The notes under the pieces: generated by a model
Told to the model about the DNA's origin: nothing
Database searches by the model: none
The model's input: only the letters and a program-made list of their open reading frames with translations
Assembly: GCA_003313425.1 (NCBI GenBank)
Contig: NHZP01000003.1
Span: 1,550,001-1,614,000 of the forward strand
Reading direction: 5' to 3'
Length of the DNA stretch: 64,000 nucleotides
Source: Pseudopyrenochaeta lycopersici
Lineage: Eukaryota; Ascomycota; Dothideomycetes; Pleosporales; Pseudopyrenochaetaceae
Translations under genes and position numbers: made by a program
Shown: positions 21,143-30,891 of the stretch, in pieces
Numbering within the stretch: position 1 is the first letter of the stretch
Layout: every line of letters starts with the position of its first letter

Positions 21143-21563
21143 ATGGGACTGCTCTCTATCCTCCCCGAGAGCTTCGCGGGGGTGGAATCCTGGATCACGC
21201 GACTGTTTGTGAGTCGCCTATGCGCGTTTATTTTGCAATCCGACTCACTCATTGTCCTGCTAGCTCTTTCTAGGACTCGTAGCCATCGGCCCGTGGGCAG
21301 CGCTGCTTCTCTACGACCTGCTCCTCTACATTTGTCGCGCAATCGCATACGATATACCGTTCATTGGCGGACGCGCGCGAGGGAAGGCACGCCCACGCGC
21401 TCCAAGCCTCACCGAACGACCAAGCGGCCGTCGAAGACGATTTAGTCTTGCGCGCCGCAATGATGGGCCAGCGCTCAGCACGAGCAACTCCAAGGTGGAC
21501 TCGACGGAAGCTCGCTTTCGGAATATAACAGAGGAGAGAAGTGACGACTCTTCTGCTACGTGA
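21143..21563 (+). CDS. small membrane protein, function unknown
   Basis: Spliced: 21143..21208 and 21264..21563, 121 residues. The 55-nt intron (GTGAGT...CTGCTAG) is phase 0 and joins ...WITRLF to LFLGLVAIG, making one continuous hydrophobic segment. The N-terminus is a short amphipathic stretch. Residues about 20-50 form one or two transmembrane helices (FLGLVAIGPWAALLLYDLLL). A basic segment follows (RARGKARPRAPS, GRRRRF), then a Ser/Asp-rich tail ending DDSSAT. The positive charges just after the membrane segment suggest a cytosolic tail. Neither exon is long enough to stand out alone; the support is the perfect phase and the hydrophobic continuity over the junction. No family recognised. 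Confidence 0.72.
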
Positions 21564-22430
21564 ATGCGAGATGGTTCTACGTTCAGGGATCTGGTCAGAG
21601 ATCTAGATTTACGGCATGCACGGCATCATCGTTCTCGCTCTCGTCACATACAGCATTTCCAGAATGAGCTTGCAGTGTGCACACCTTTTTGGTACACGGA
21701 AATACGTCGAGATGTCACGCTTTCTGCCAGACTTTGACGGCTAATCGATTCTGCGTTGGCCCATTGCCTGCCATATGTCACCTCCTTCGCGTTGTCGATG
21801 CTATATTCGGTCTGATTGGATCTTTGGCGCCACGATGAAGGAGATGCTCTGGTCCATGGTCGAACGATGTAGTCCTGAATGGTTCCAGATACTACAGCGG
21901 AAATCTCCAGATGGCTTCACCGCAGCTGGAATGAAAGTGCGCATGGTTCTGCGTCTATTCTCGCCGGGCTGTAGAACATTGGCTGTGCATGCCGCAGCAG
22001 AGGAGTGATTGACTGTTTGCCTACCACAACAAAGCAGTATCCAACTTTGGGCATCGGCGTTAATGTGCTTTTAAGCGGCCGTTGCACCTCGCTTGTAGGA
22101 ATTTGGGGCGCAGATTAGCTGCATGTTTCAGATGAATACGGGCACCAATCACACCAGACCCTAAGGTTATGTTACGCAAGGTAAATCTTGTTCCGGAAAG
22201 CTATTGAAATCGATTAAACAGATCTATAATGGGCTAAATTGAGTTAGCCTCTCTGGCTGGGCGCGCCTTCCTTCAGGGCTGATGTCAATAAACTCTCACC
22301 TCCGCGCTCCGGCTCTCACCTCATTACAATCAAAACATCATCTCTTCTTATTCTAGTCTCCCATCACTACTGTTTCCCATATCAACCCATAATCATCGCC
22401 CCTTCATTCCACACAACATCACTACCAACG
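21564..22430. other. intergenic
   Basis: Spacer and promoter of the next gene; the stretch 22310-22430 is pyrimidine-rich, as in fungal 5' leaders. A 77-codon frame at 21775-22008 has no motif. Confidence 0.45.
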
Positions 22431-22870
22431 ATGGCCCCTGCTACGACCAAGACTGCAACTCCTAAGGTGGCGAGCGCCGCAGGCGTCAAGAAAGCTGGAC
22501 GGCCAAAGGGCCCCGGCAAGAACACCAAAGCAAAGACTGCCATGATCAAGATGCAAGCCTTTTGTATGTCAGCGATGTTCAACGCGTGATTAACGCGTCT
22601 TCGGACGCGTTTATTGCAATATCGATAGGTTCTTGTGATCTTTGCTGACGATCGATAGTCAAAGAGAATCGTTCCAAGCACAAGCATCTGGACTTCAAGG
22701 AGCAGCAGAAAGAGCTAGGCAAGGAGGTACGTTTAGTGCTGACTCTGCGCTCGCATTACATTCTTCCCTTATCCCATGTCCCCACCATGCGCACAACACT
22801 GAGCCCGAAGACTGTTGCTGACATCTTGCAGTGGAAGGCATCGTCCGAGAACCCCAAAAATCAGGCTTAG
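22431..22870 (+). CDS. small HMG-box-like basic protein
   Basis: Three exons: 22431..22563, 22659..22726, 22832..22870, giving 79 residues; introns of 95 and 105 nt keep the frame. The N-terminus is Lys/Ala/Pro-rich with an AT-hook-like core (KKAGRPKGPGK). The second half reads FFKENRSKHKHLDFKEQQKELGKEW, which matches the first part of an HMG box (F..E.R......F.E..K.LG..WK). At 79 residues it would hold only a short HMG-like domain. A nuclear chromatin or DNA-binding role is plausible. A pyrimidine-rich leader ends just before the ATG. Confidence 0.85.
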
Positions 22871-24736
22871 TCCTTTCACTGGTCTGATCGCTGGGATACA
22901 TCTGATGCACATTGCCCAATCATCAATGAAGAGCTGCATCTATTTCCACGAAGCTTCACGATCATGGTGTGGCGGTGTCATTATCAGAGCCCTTTTTGAT
23001 TGCATGAGCGTCTTTGCTTCTCTTTTACCAATCACCCTTCGAATCTTCTAGTGCAAACCTTTCTTATGTAGGGTAATTCGTCATCGGTCGGAATTCGGGA
23101 GCGATGGGCGAGAATGACGAAAGCGCATAGTATGATTTCGAGGTCCGCTTCACGGCAATATGGATGATTGTATTCAAAATTGTCATTAACATTAGCGCTG
23201 TATCATGCCCGTTGTACCTGCATATCGGTGAAGCACTTGTTCAGGCTAATTGCACAGGAGGCGCAGGCATTACGATCAACAGCAATCGCAATTCCCGGAA
23301 ATCGGTCAGATTCCAAATCAAGTTCAACTTGCAGGTTATGCGCATGACACTAATTATAAGTTGCCCTCGTCAATCCCGTCCGTTGTAGGGAGAGTGGCTG
23401 ACAGCATACAATTTTCCGCTACTTTATTCTCCCACTTACCAGCGAAGTAAGTGCTTTGAAAGAAGGTCGGAAAAGATAGTCCAGTTATTCGTGTTTAGTT
23501 TACTCATAACATCACAACAAACGTACTTGGCAATCATATTTGACTGTATCGCGTCAATCCCGGTTTTACGTGAAGCAGCCATCAACGCATCAGTCTCCTG
23601 GGGATTCGTAACGCTGTGGCTCCGGAATTTGGCTTGCTCCACGCTGCTCCTTCTACGAGAATAGAGTCGCTCATAGCAGCGTCGGCCTAGAGGCGAGGCC
23701 CATGCTCTCAAATACAGTGCATGCAAGAAAGTATGAAGCAGCTCGCAGTAAAAAAGAAATCCATGCCTTTATTGTATGATCAAGAAGAAGTAATCTTGTT
23801 TGTGAGACTTTTGAGCTGACCGTTGAGACTGGGTATTACCCAGCGGTTGTTGATGTGCGTCAATGTATTGAGGACATAGTTGCTGTTCGACAGTATTTGC
23901 TTTCAGACCAAGTTGAGCACATGATTTCAGGAAATAAAAATAGTTGCAGTATTTTGATCCGAGTCTGCCACAGCTAGTGGTGACATAGGTCTATTCGTTG
24001 CACCAGGCGAGGCCGAACGCTCACGAATAGCATAATACTTCTTCGTCAGCCATGTTGGTCCAACATTGCCTCGTTATCACAGCACTTAACAATGTTATGT
24101 AGATGGGCTTGAGGATATGAGCATTCAATGATATCTGAAGGTAGATATAGGGCTATACGGATGGACATGACAGAAAGTCGGTTGAATGTGGGTTGGTGCG
24201 AGGGAATAACTTCAAGCCAGAAACACTAGATCACTAGTTGCAGGCTGTGGATATTCAGAGATATCATCTCATGTTCATCGATAAATGTGACGAAGTGACG
24301 GGCCGCGAGGTAAGCTCTTTGTAAGCTGGAGCTGGATTTGACCCCACATTCCAGGTACCGACAGCCCCCTCCGACGCCATCATATCCACCTCTTGAATTC
24401 TTAACCGGGGTGCGCCGCTACGCTGCTCCAGCGATTGAGCCTATCAGCTATCCAGGATGGTGAGCAGAGCTCGTACGGGTGCTCCGCGAAATGCGTGCCC
24501 CTCATCTTGAGCTCACGCGTCAAGCTTCGCGGGATACTTCCGCTGAATCTTTTCTTGATTGCTAAACACACCTTTCTTGACAGCTGCTACTCTTAAATAC
24601 TCTCTACTGTGTTTGGAATAATAGCGCTGCCAACCAATTCTATTCATCCTTTCCATCTCATCCATTCGATTCAATCTTCGTACGCTCAGACGGGGTCATT
24701 CACTGTAACATACACAGAACGAAACAATAATCCACA
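22871..24736. other. intergenic, possible gene remnants
   Basis: No complete gene seen. On the minus strand about 23530-23770 there is an open stretch containing LHALYLRAWASPLG and KFRSHSVTNPQETDAL, faintly like a mitochondrial LYR-motif protein, but with no ATG and no clear splice partner. 24560-24736 looks like the promoter and leader of the dioxygenase gene. Confidence 0.4.
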
Positions 24737-25923
24737 ATGGCTTCTAGCACAGGCCCTGGTGATACTTCGGTCCCTGTTCTCAAGGACCTTACGATTGACA
24801 ACATCACCGAGAATGTACAACGAATAAACTCGCAATGCCATGACCCGCGGTTGAAATACGTTATGGAGCGGCTAGTTTCGCATTTACATGACTTTGCAAG
24901 AGAAACCAGACTGAGTTTTGATGAGTGGATGGCAGGGATCAGGTTCTTGACAGAGGTTGGGCAGATATGTACAGATGTGAGGCAGGTATGACATCCTCTC
25001 CGAGTGAGAATGACAATTGTGGGGAAGGTGAATGATCGAGGAACGATCTAACGAGGCGCGCTGTGATGCAGGAATTCATTCTTCTGTCCGACATTGTAGG
25101 CCTCTCCCTCCTCGTAGACTCAATTGACCACCCCAAACCGCCCTCCTCAACCGAAGGCACGGTCCTCGGCCCTTTTCACACGCACGACGCTGAGACAGGC
25201 TCGAACGGAACCTCGATATCTGCAGATCCTAATGGCGACCCCCTTCTCGTCTTGTGTACAGTTAAAACAATGTCTGGAGAGCCTGTCGATGGTGTCAAAG
25301 TCGATATTTGGGAAACAGATAGTCATGGCAAATACGATGTGCAATATGAAAACCGCGGCGATAAAGCGGATGGCCGTGCAGTCATACATAGCAATAAGGA
25401 GGGGGTGTTCTGGTTCAATGCAATTGTGCCAGTCCCATATCCGATTCCCAATGATGGACCTGTAGGGAAGTTACTGGACAAGTTAGGACGGCATTGTTGG
25501 AGACCGAGTCATATGCATTTTATGTTTGAGAAGGAGGGGTTCGATCACTTGGTAACGTACGTTTATATATTTCTTTTAGATATTTTCTTCCGCTTTCCGC
25601 GTCTAGGCCATTATTCTGGAGTGCTTGTTTTGTTGATCTGAAGATGCAGGGCTTTGTACATCCGTGGCTCCGAATATGAGACCTCTGACGCTGTGTTCGG
25701 TGTCAAGGAGTCGCTCATTGTGGCTCTGGAGACTGTGACGGCTGAACAGGCGAAGGAGTACAATGTCAAGGAGGGGTCGAAATTGTTGAAGTATGATTTC
25801 GTGCTTGTAACAGATGAAGAGACGAAAAAGTTACGCCATGACGAAGCAGTCAAGGCTATGAAGGGGCTCGGTAGGGAGGGCATGATTATAGTGAACGGAT
25901 TGCCAGTTCCAGACGTCGACTAA
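24737..25923 (+). CDS. intradiol ring-cleavage dioxygenase (catechol/hydroxyquinol 1,2-dioxygenase type)
   Basis: Exons 24737..24985, 25072..25556, 25650..25923; 335 residues. An Fe(III) enzyme that opens catechol-type rings between the two hydroxyls, feeding the 3-oxoadipate route. The N-terminal helical dioxygenase domain (RLKYVMERLVSHLHDFARE, FLTEVGQICTDVRQ) is followed by the catalytic beta domain starting TEGTVLGPFH. The iron ligands of the family can be placed: Tyr in GKYDVQY, Tyr in VPYPIPNDG, and two His in RPSHMHFMF. It continues with HLVTALYIRG across the second intron and DAVFGVKESLIV near the end. The N-terminal domain makes catechol or hydroxyquinol 1,2-dioxygenase more likely than protocatechuate 3,4-dioxygenase; which one cannot be settled here. 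No signal peptide, so cytosolic. Its stop is 30 bp from the stop of the convergent gene. Confidence 0.95.
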
Positions 25924-25953
25924 ATTGTGACGCATAATAAATTATATCAGGAC

Positions 25954-26882
25954 TCAAGAGAATGTGAGTTCCCGCGTCGAAAAGTCCGCTTCCACAATCT
26001 TCAAATCCACAGTCTTTCCTATGTCTGCCCACGTCCTCGCCATTCCAGCCAACCACTCTTTCATGACCCCTCTTTCTCCTATCAATTCATCATAGTAACA
26101 ATCCACGAACACCAATACTTCTACATTGCACTTCCTCCCTACGGCCTGCACCAGCCTCTTGAGGTCATTCTCCAATTGGCTTCGCAGCGCAGCGCATTTC
26201 GCGTTCTTAGGCGTAGGGAAGAGAAACCTCCATTCAAACTCCGTCTCCTCATCGTCAAATGATTCATCTTCAGCAGACTCCGGTGGGCGGATCATGACCT
26301 GCAGTTTTCTGAGAAAGTGGCCTAGAATACAGCCTCTGGTTTGGATGTCTGTAGTGAGTACATCGAGGATCCTCGAATCATAACGGTATCGCAAGAAAAA
26401 GGTATTTAAGGATAGAAGATGTATCGCTATTTCCCGTATGACAACAGCCGCGATGGGGTGCCTCAGGGACGTCAGACTATTGGGTATGATGTGAATCGGC
26501 GTTGATGGGAGATATGTGTTCTGGCGGAAAAAGAGGGAGTGTGGTTGAATGGTGTATGTGGAAGATGTGTAGCCGATTATGTAGGCGTATACAATGTCTC
26601 TGACCTCCTGGGGCAGTTTTGCCAGGAAGGTTTGCAGAAAGGCCGGTGTTGGTTGTGATTGGGATTGGCTAGCAGCAGAATTCCTCTGTAGCGACTTCGT
26701 TTCACTGCTACAATTTATTTAATAATTATTTTCGCGTATTACGTTGGACCTCTTTGCACTCACAGGCCAGGTGACTCTATGTGCAGCGTTGTGGCGTACA
26801 AGTAGCTGTTCCGCTCTCCGCTTGATAGCAATGCCAACGGCGTGTTAGGGATCCTCCCCAGCATCCTCGTGAGAAAAGCCAT
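25954..26882 (-). CDS. hypothetical protein with an F-box-like start
   Basis: Model: complement(join(25954..26704,26764..26882)), 289 residues; the 59-nt intron (GTGAGT...GTAGCAG) joins cleanly at codon 40. After a Gln/Ser linker it has FLQTFLAKLPQEVRDIVYAYIIGY, the short helical LP-x-E-[VL]-R-[DN]-x-[IV]-Y pattern found at the start of many uncharacterised Dothideomycete proteins, sometimes described as F-box-like. Later parts include RPPESAEDESFDDEETEFEW and a predicted alpha/beta segment (VLVFVDCYYDELIG). No catalytic motif is visible. It is convergent with the dioxygenase gene. Confidence 0.8.
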
Positions 26883-27085
26883 GATATTTGAGGTGTTCAT
26901 TGAGCAGTCTATATAACAAATGAATGGTATGAGAGATCGACGTTCGGATCGCGCATGTGCGCATTTGCACAGCCGGCTGCCTGATTAAAGCCACGCTTGG
27001 CAGCTGAGGTCAACCAGATCACGTTTTCGTGATCGCCTTATCTGTCTATTGCTACCATTGAAGATATTTTGTCAAAAGGATATGT

Positions 27086-28390
27086 TCAATAGTCTCTTTC
27101 TCCACGAAGAAAAGCTTGAACTTTCGTACCCCAGACGACTTGACGCTTGTAGACTGTCATGCTGGGCACGGAGCCCAGGGCCAAACCATCGATAGCTTCA
27201 GCAAGTATCTCCCCATTTCCTTCGTCGCGAAGTTCTTGGATTGGGTACATATATGTCTGTGTTCGTTAGCTAACTTCCTGTGATTTGGGGAGACAGCTGA
27301 TGAGCAGTACCTTAAAAGCGAACACCAACGCTCCGCTCCTCGGCAACCGATGCAGTGTCTGCCTCTCGCACCTCAACAAAGTCTTTCGCAAATCAACCTC
27401 CTCGACTTCATCTTTTGCCTCAAGCTCTTCTTCGCTCATATGATTTCCCTTTAAGCAGAATAGCTCCGCATTCGTGCTAATACTCCAGTTAAATCGCTTC
27501 ACAATCTTGCCCACCGGCAGTGTAGCGAAGAACCGATCCATGCTTTTCTCCAATTTCTGCTGGTATCCCGGAACCGGGCCGTGAATATCTGCTAGGAGCA
27601 AATTGAGTTTGGAGCGCGTGTTGAATCCACTAGGAAAGCAGGTGATGAATGCCTCAAGGCGGTACCTCTTCTCGTCTTCAGTCTTATCAGACGGTAAAAG
27701 GAACAGAAACTCATCGTCGATGTTTTCACCCATGAGTTGAAGTGCGAGTTCGGCATCGGTAATATGCAAAGGTAGAAGAGCACCAGTGATGTTGTTACGT
27801 AGCTCGAGACCGGTGAGCGTGAAAATGGATGGGAATCGTGTAGGGAGGTACGTCGATGTGAGCCATTCGTAAATCTCTAGCACCGCTGGCTCGGCTTTCT
27901 TGTTGCATGCTAGAACTTCATGTCTCTCCTTCTCAATCAACTGCTTCCGGATCTGGATTCTTTCTCGGTACGTTTTATCCATTGCGACAAGATCGGACAA
28001 CGTAGTGTTCTCTATGGCTGGGCGAATGTTAGTGTCACAGTTATTGAGTACACGAGAAGGGGAGTGAACACATACCCATTGTCATATGGAACTTTGGCCG
28101 GAAAGGACGAATCTTGATCGGTTCCTCATTGTCCACATCGAAGTTGTGGAGCGGTTCGATGTTGTAATAAGCATCCTCTGAGTACTCTGGCTCAGCGTTC
28201 TTGAGATATTTGGTGGGCCGAGAGATTGTCTGGGACGAGGTCAGTGCAAGCCAAATTTAGTGACCTAGAGAAGGACTGTCATTACTTCTGCGGCCTTGCG
28301 TTTTCGAAATCTGTGAAGGATGCAGGCTCCAATTCCAATCAATAAGAAGCACCACGATAGCGGGGTCCTAAACGTGATGAAGTGATCCAT
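27086..28390 (-). CDS. DUF3445 family protein (haem-dependent oxidative N-demethylase-like), membrane-anchored
   Basis: Model: complement(join(27086..27256,27311..28017,28076..28229,28286..28390)), 378 residues; three introns of 54-58 nt, all frame-consistent. The N-terminus (WCFLLIGIGACIL, residues 13-25) is a single membrane anchor with a basic RFRKRK stop. The DUF3445 signatures follow in order: DKTYRERIQIRKQLIE, FTLTGLELRNNITG, then IHGPVPGYQQKLEKSMDRFF, KRFNWSIST, LRCERQTLHRLPRSGALVF and the conserved TYMYPIQ across the last intron. Bacterial relatives bind haem and remove methyl groups oxidatively; the role of the fungal proteins is not known. The anchor suggests an endoplasmic reticulum location. 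Confidence 0.9.
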
Positions 28391-29379
28391 AGTGCCACGA
28401 GTTCTGCTTCCTGTCTAGTTTTCTGCGTTTGTTGTAGTCCTTGGAGCTATGTCTTGAGGCGACTCACAGCATCGGTCATCTTAATGTTGACATTGGGCGC
28501 ATAGGGCGTCGGTTTGACGTCTATCAGCCTGTAATTATATGTGGACAGACTAATAGACGCCATAGACGCCGGTTGCAAACCATTGGAGGAGGTGTGCGCA
28601 TGGGATATAGTTTCCCTTTGAAGCTTAACCCCGCTTCATTGCGGGTCACGCTTCGCCGAGGCTCCCAACTTAGGATATGCTCTTTGACACTCTTGTTCTT
28701 TTATTGAGTATTATACTCTAAGGCTACTATGCTGTATATGTCTATAGAATCAAAGACGGTTGATATCACAGGCCGCGCCGTTCCTCCCACGTTAATTTGT
28801 TCACTCTCGTCCACCACACCGACAGCCTCTAGCCGTTATTGTTGGACACGAATAAATCAAATGCACGGTAGCACTCGTACATCCTGCAGCTGCCACACCC
28901 ACGGACCCTGAAAATCTCCTGTCTCCTACAAGTCACGGGATCCTTGATAAGCTGGCGCAGGCGGTTGAAATAGGCCATTGTACAGATGGTGAACTGCGCC
29001 TTGCCATTACCACTGCCAACTGAATTCGTCCCAGCATCGGGAAGGGGCAGGTTACTAAACTACACTGTATTTCAAGGTTAAGCCTGAGTGACATGAGTGT
29101 TAATATACACACGGGGCACAAGGCTGATTCTGCCATTGCTATGCCATGCTCTCAGGCGAACTGCGGGTGAGTTTTCTTTTTTTGCCCTCGTCTTCAGCCT
29201 ACGGCACACTGAACCCTCTGGATTCTAATACAAGCACGACCCACTATCTGTTTAACTCGGAATGCCGTACACTTGCGCGTCAGACTTCAATATTAATCTG
29301 CTAAGTTTTTAGTCGTTTATGCCTTGTAAAGACTTTCTTTATCCCGGCGATTCAGTAAAAAGTCTACTTCCTTCATAAT
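28391..29379. other. intergenic
   Basis: Upstream region of the DUF3445 gene and spacer before the broken HET gene. Nothing recognisable; short open frames only. Confidence 0.45.
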
Positions 29380-30706
29380 ATGCGGATGGGCGTTTTCAGA
29401 TACAGTGCGATTGATCTGGAGGGACCTGCTTTTCGACTGCTACGACTACATAAAGGCAGAGGGTTTGATATAGAATGTGACCTTCTGCAGGCATGGCTTC
29501 ACGGCGAAAGCGCGGTTTCCTAGGAGGCTCTATCATATACATGGGGTAGCTTGGAAATGACGGATCACATAAAAATAAATGGGAGAAGGCATGGTGTCAC
29601 TGAAAATCTGTACTTCGCTCTCCGTCATCTACGATTACGTGACCTAGATAGGATTCTTTGGCTGGATGCTGTTTGTATTGACCAAGGGAATGAGAAAGAG
29701 CAAGGACACTAAGTTCAACAAATGGCGGAAATATATCATCACGCTGATCGGGTTATCTTTTGGCTGGGCCCAGCAATAGACCCGATAGACCCGACAAATG
29801 TCCTCATGTATTCTCTAGAACGTTTTCAGGAAGAGACTCTAAGGCATGCATGTAAAGACTAGAAACCTGAGGACCAGCGCTGGACGGATATTTGGTTAGC
29901 ATTGCAGCGTAGGCCAAACACACATATGGATATTGTAGCGCAACAGCGTGTGGGCATGAAACTGCTTCTGGAGAGACCTTGGTTCAAAAGAATTTGGATT
30001 TTGCAAGAAGTCGCCAATGCGCGTGCCGGCATAGTCTGTAGCGGTACCAAATCTGTTTCAGCGCGCATCTTCGCTCTTGGGCCATCGCTATTAGGGATTC
30101 ATCCAGGACATCATTGTCAAGCTGTTTTGAATATAATGCCGGGCCGATTTCAGAAGTCCCTTACGAACCAGAAGCCAGACCTTTATACTCGTTTGCTAGA
30201 GTTTAAGGACAGCAAAGCAAGCGATCAACGAGATATGATATATGCTCGACAACTCGTTCACCGTGCTACAACATCATTATTTGGTTTAACTGCCTTTCCT
30301 TACCATGCCATGCTAAGAATTTTTAGGCAATTTCACATCCTTAAATACAGCATGTCTCAGCGAAATTGCAAAATCGTCTAGTGCTAACAACGTCGCTGAT
30401 TTTCTTAAGCGGCGAGGAGAAGAGGTGACCATCACAGAAGAGGTGGTCGAAGCCACAGCACAGAATACAGAGTACGGAAAAGATGTAATGTTGCTACTTC
30501 TTGAGCAGAAAAAACACGAGGTTAAGGCCACTGAGAAGGTGGTTAAGGCTGCAACAGGGAATTTGCAAAGCTTCGTTTTGTTTTCTTTACCTGGAGCGGA
30601 CGCAAATGAGCGGTATGGTATAGTTCAAAATGACAACACCACATATCTGCTCGTTTTCATGATGGTTTACTCTGTTAAGAAAGCAGCCTATAAATCCTCA
30701 AATTGA
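29380..30706 (+). pseudogene. broken HET-domain gene with C-terminal EVVKAAA-type repeats
   Basis: One reading frame from the ATG at 29380 gives a clear HET (heterokaryon incompatibility) domain: FRYSAIDLEGPAFRLL, EALSYTWGS, ILWLDAVCIDQGNE, VQQMAEIYHHADRVIFWLGP, LLERPWFKRIWILQEVANAR, ASDQRDMIYA. It is interrupted by in-frame stops at 29521-29523 (TAG), 29710-29712 (TAA) and 29860-29862 (TAG). After DMIYA the frame shifts. From about 30345 another frame reads SEIAKSSSANNVADFLKRR and two units of the fungal repeat TEEVVEA...YGKDVMLLLLEQ, which in intact proteins follows HET or NLR-like domains. Intact HET proteins trigger cell death after non-self fusion. The TAA lies where relatives have Gln (CAA to TAA in a CpA context), consistent with repeat-induced point mutation, though this was not measured. 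Not functional as it stands. Confidence 0.85.
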
Positions 30707-30891
30707 GAGACCATCCCTTGGCGGGATGCGTCTATAATTTTTCAATTGACATTATCAATGCAAACAAACTATTAAAACTGAGTTTGGACGTGTTGAATTT
30801 GACCAACCATAGTCGAATGAAGCTGCAGCCAACAAGATAAACTTCTCCAGTACGCATCTTATCTCTTTTGGCGCTGCGATTCACCATCCTC

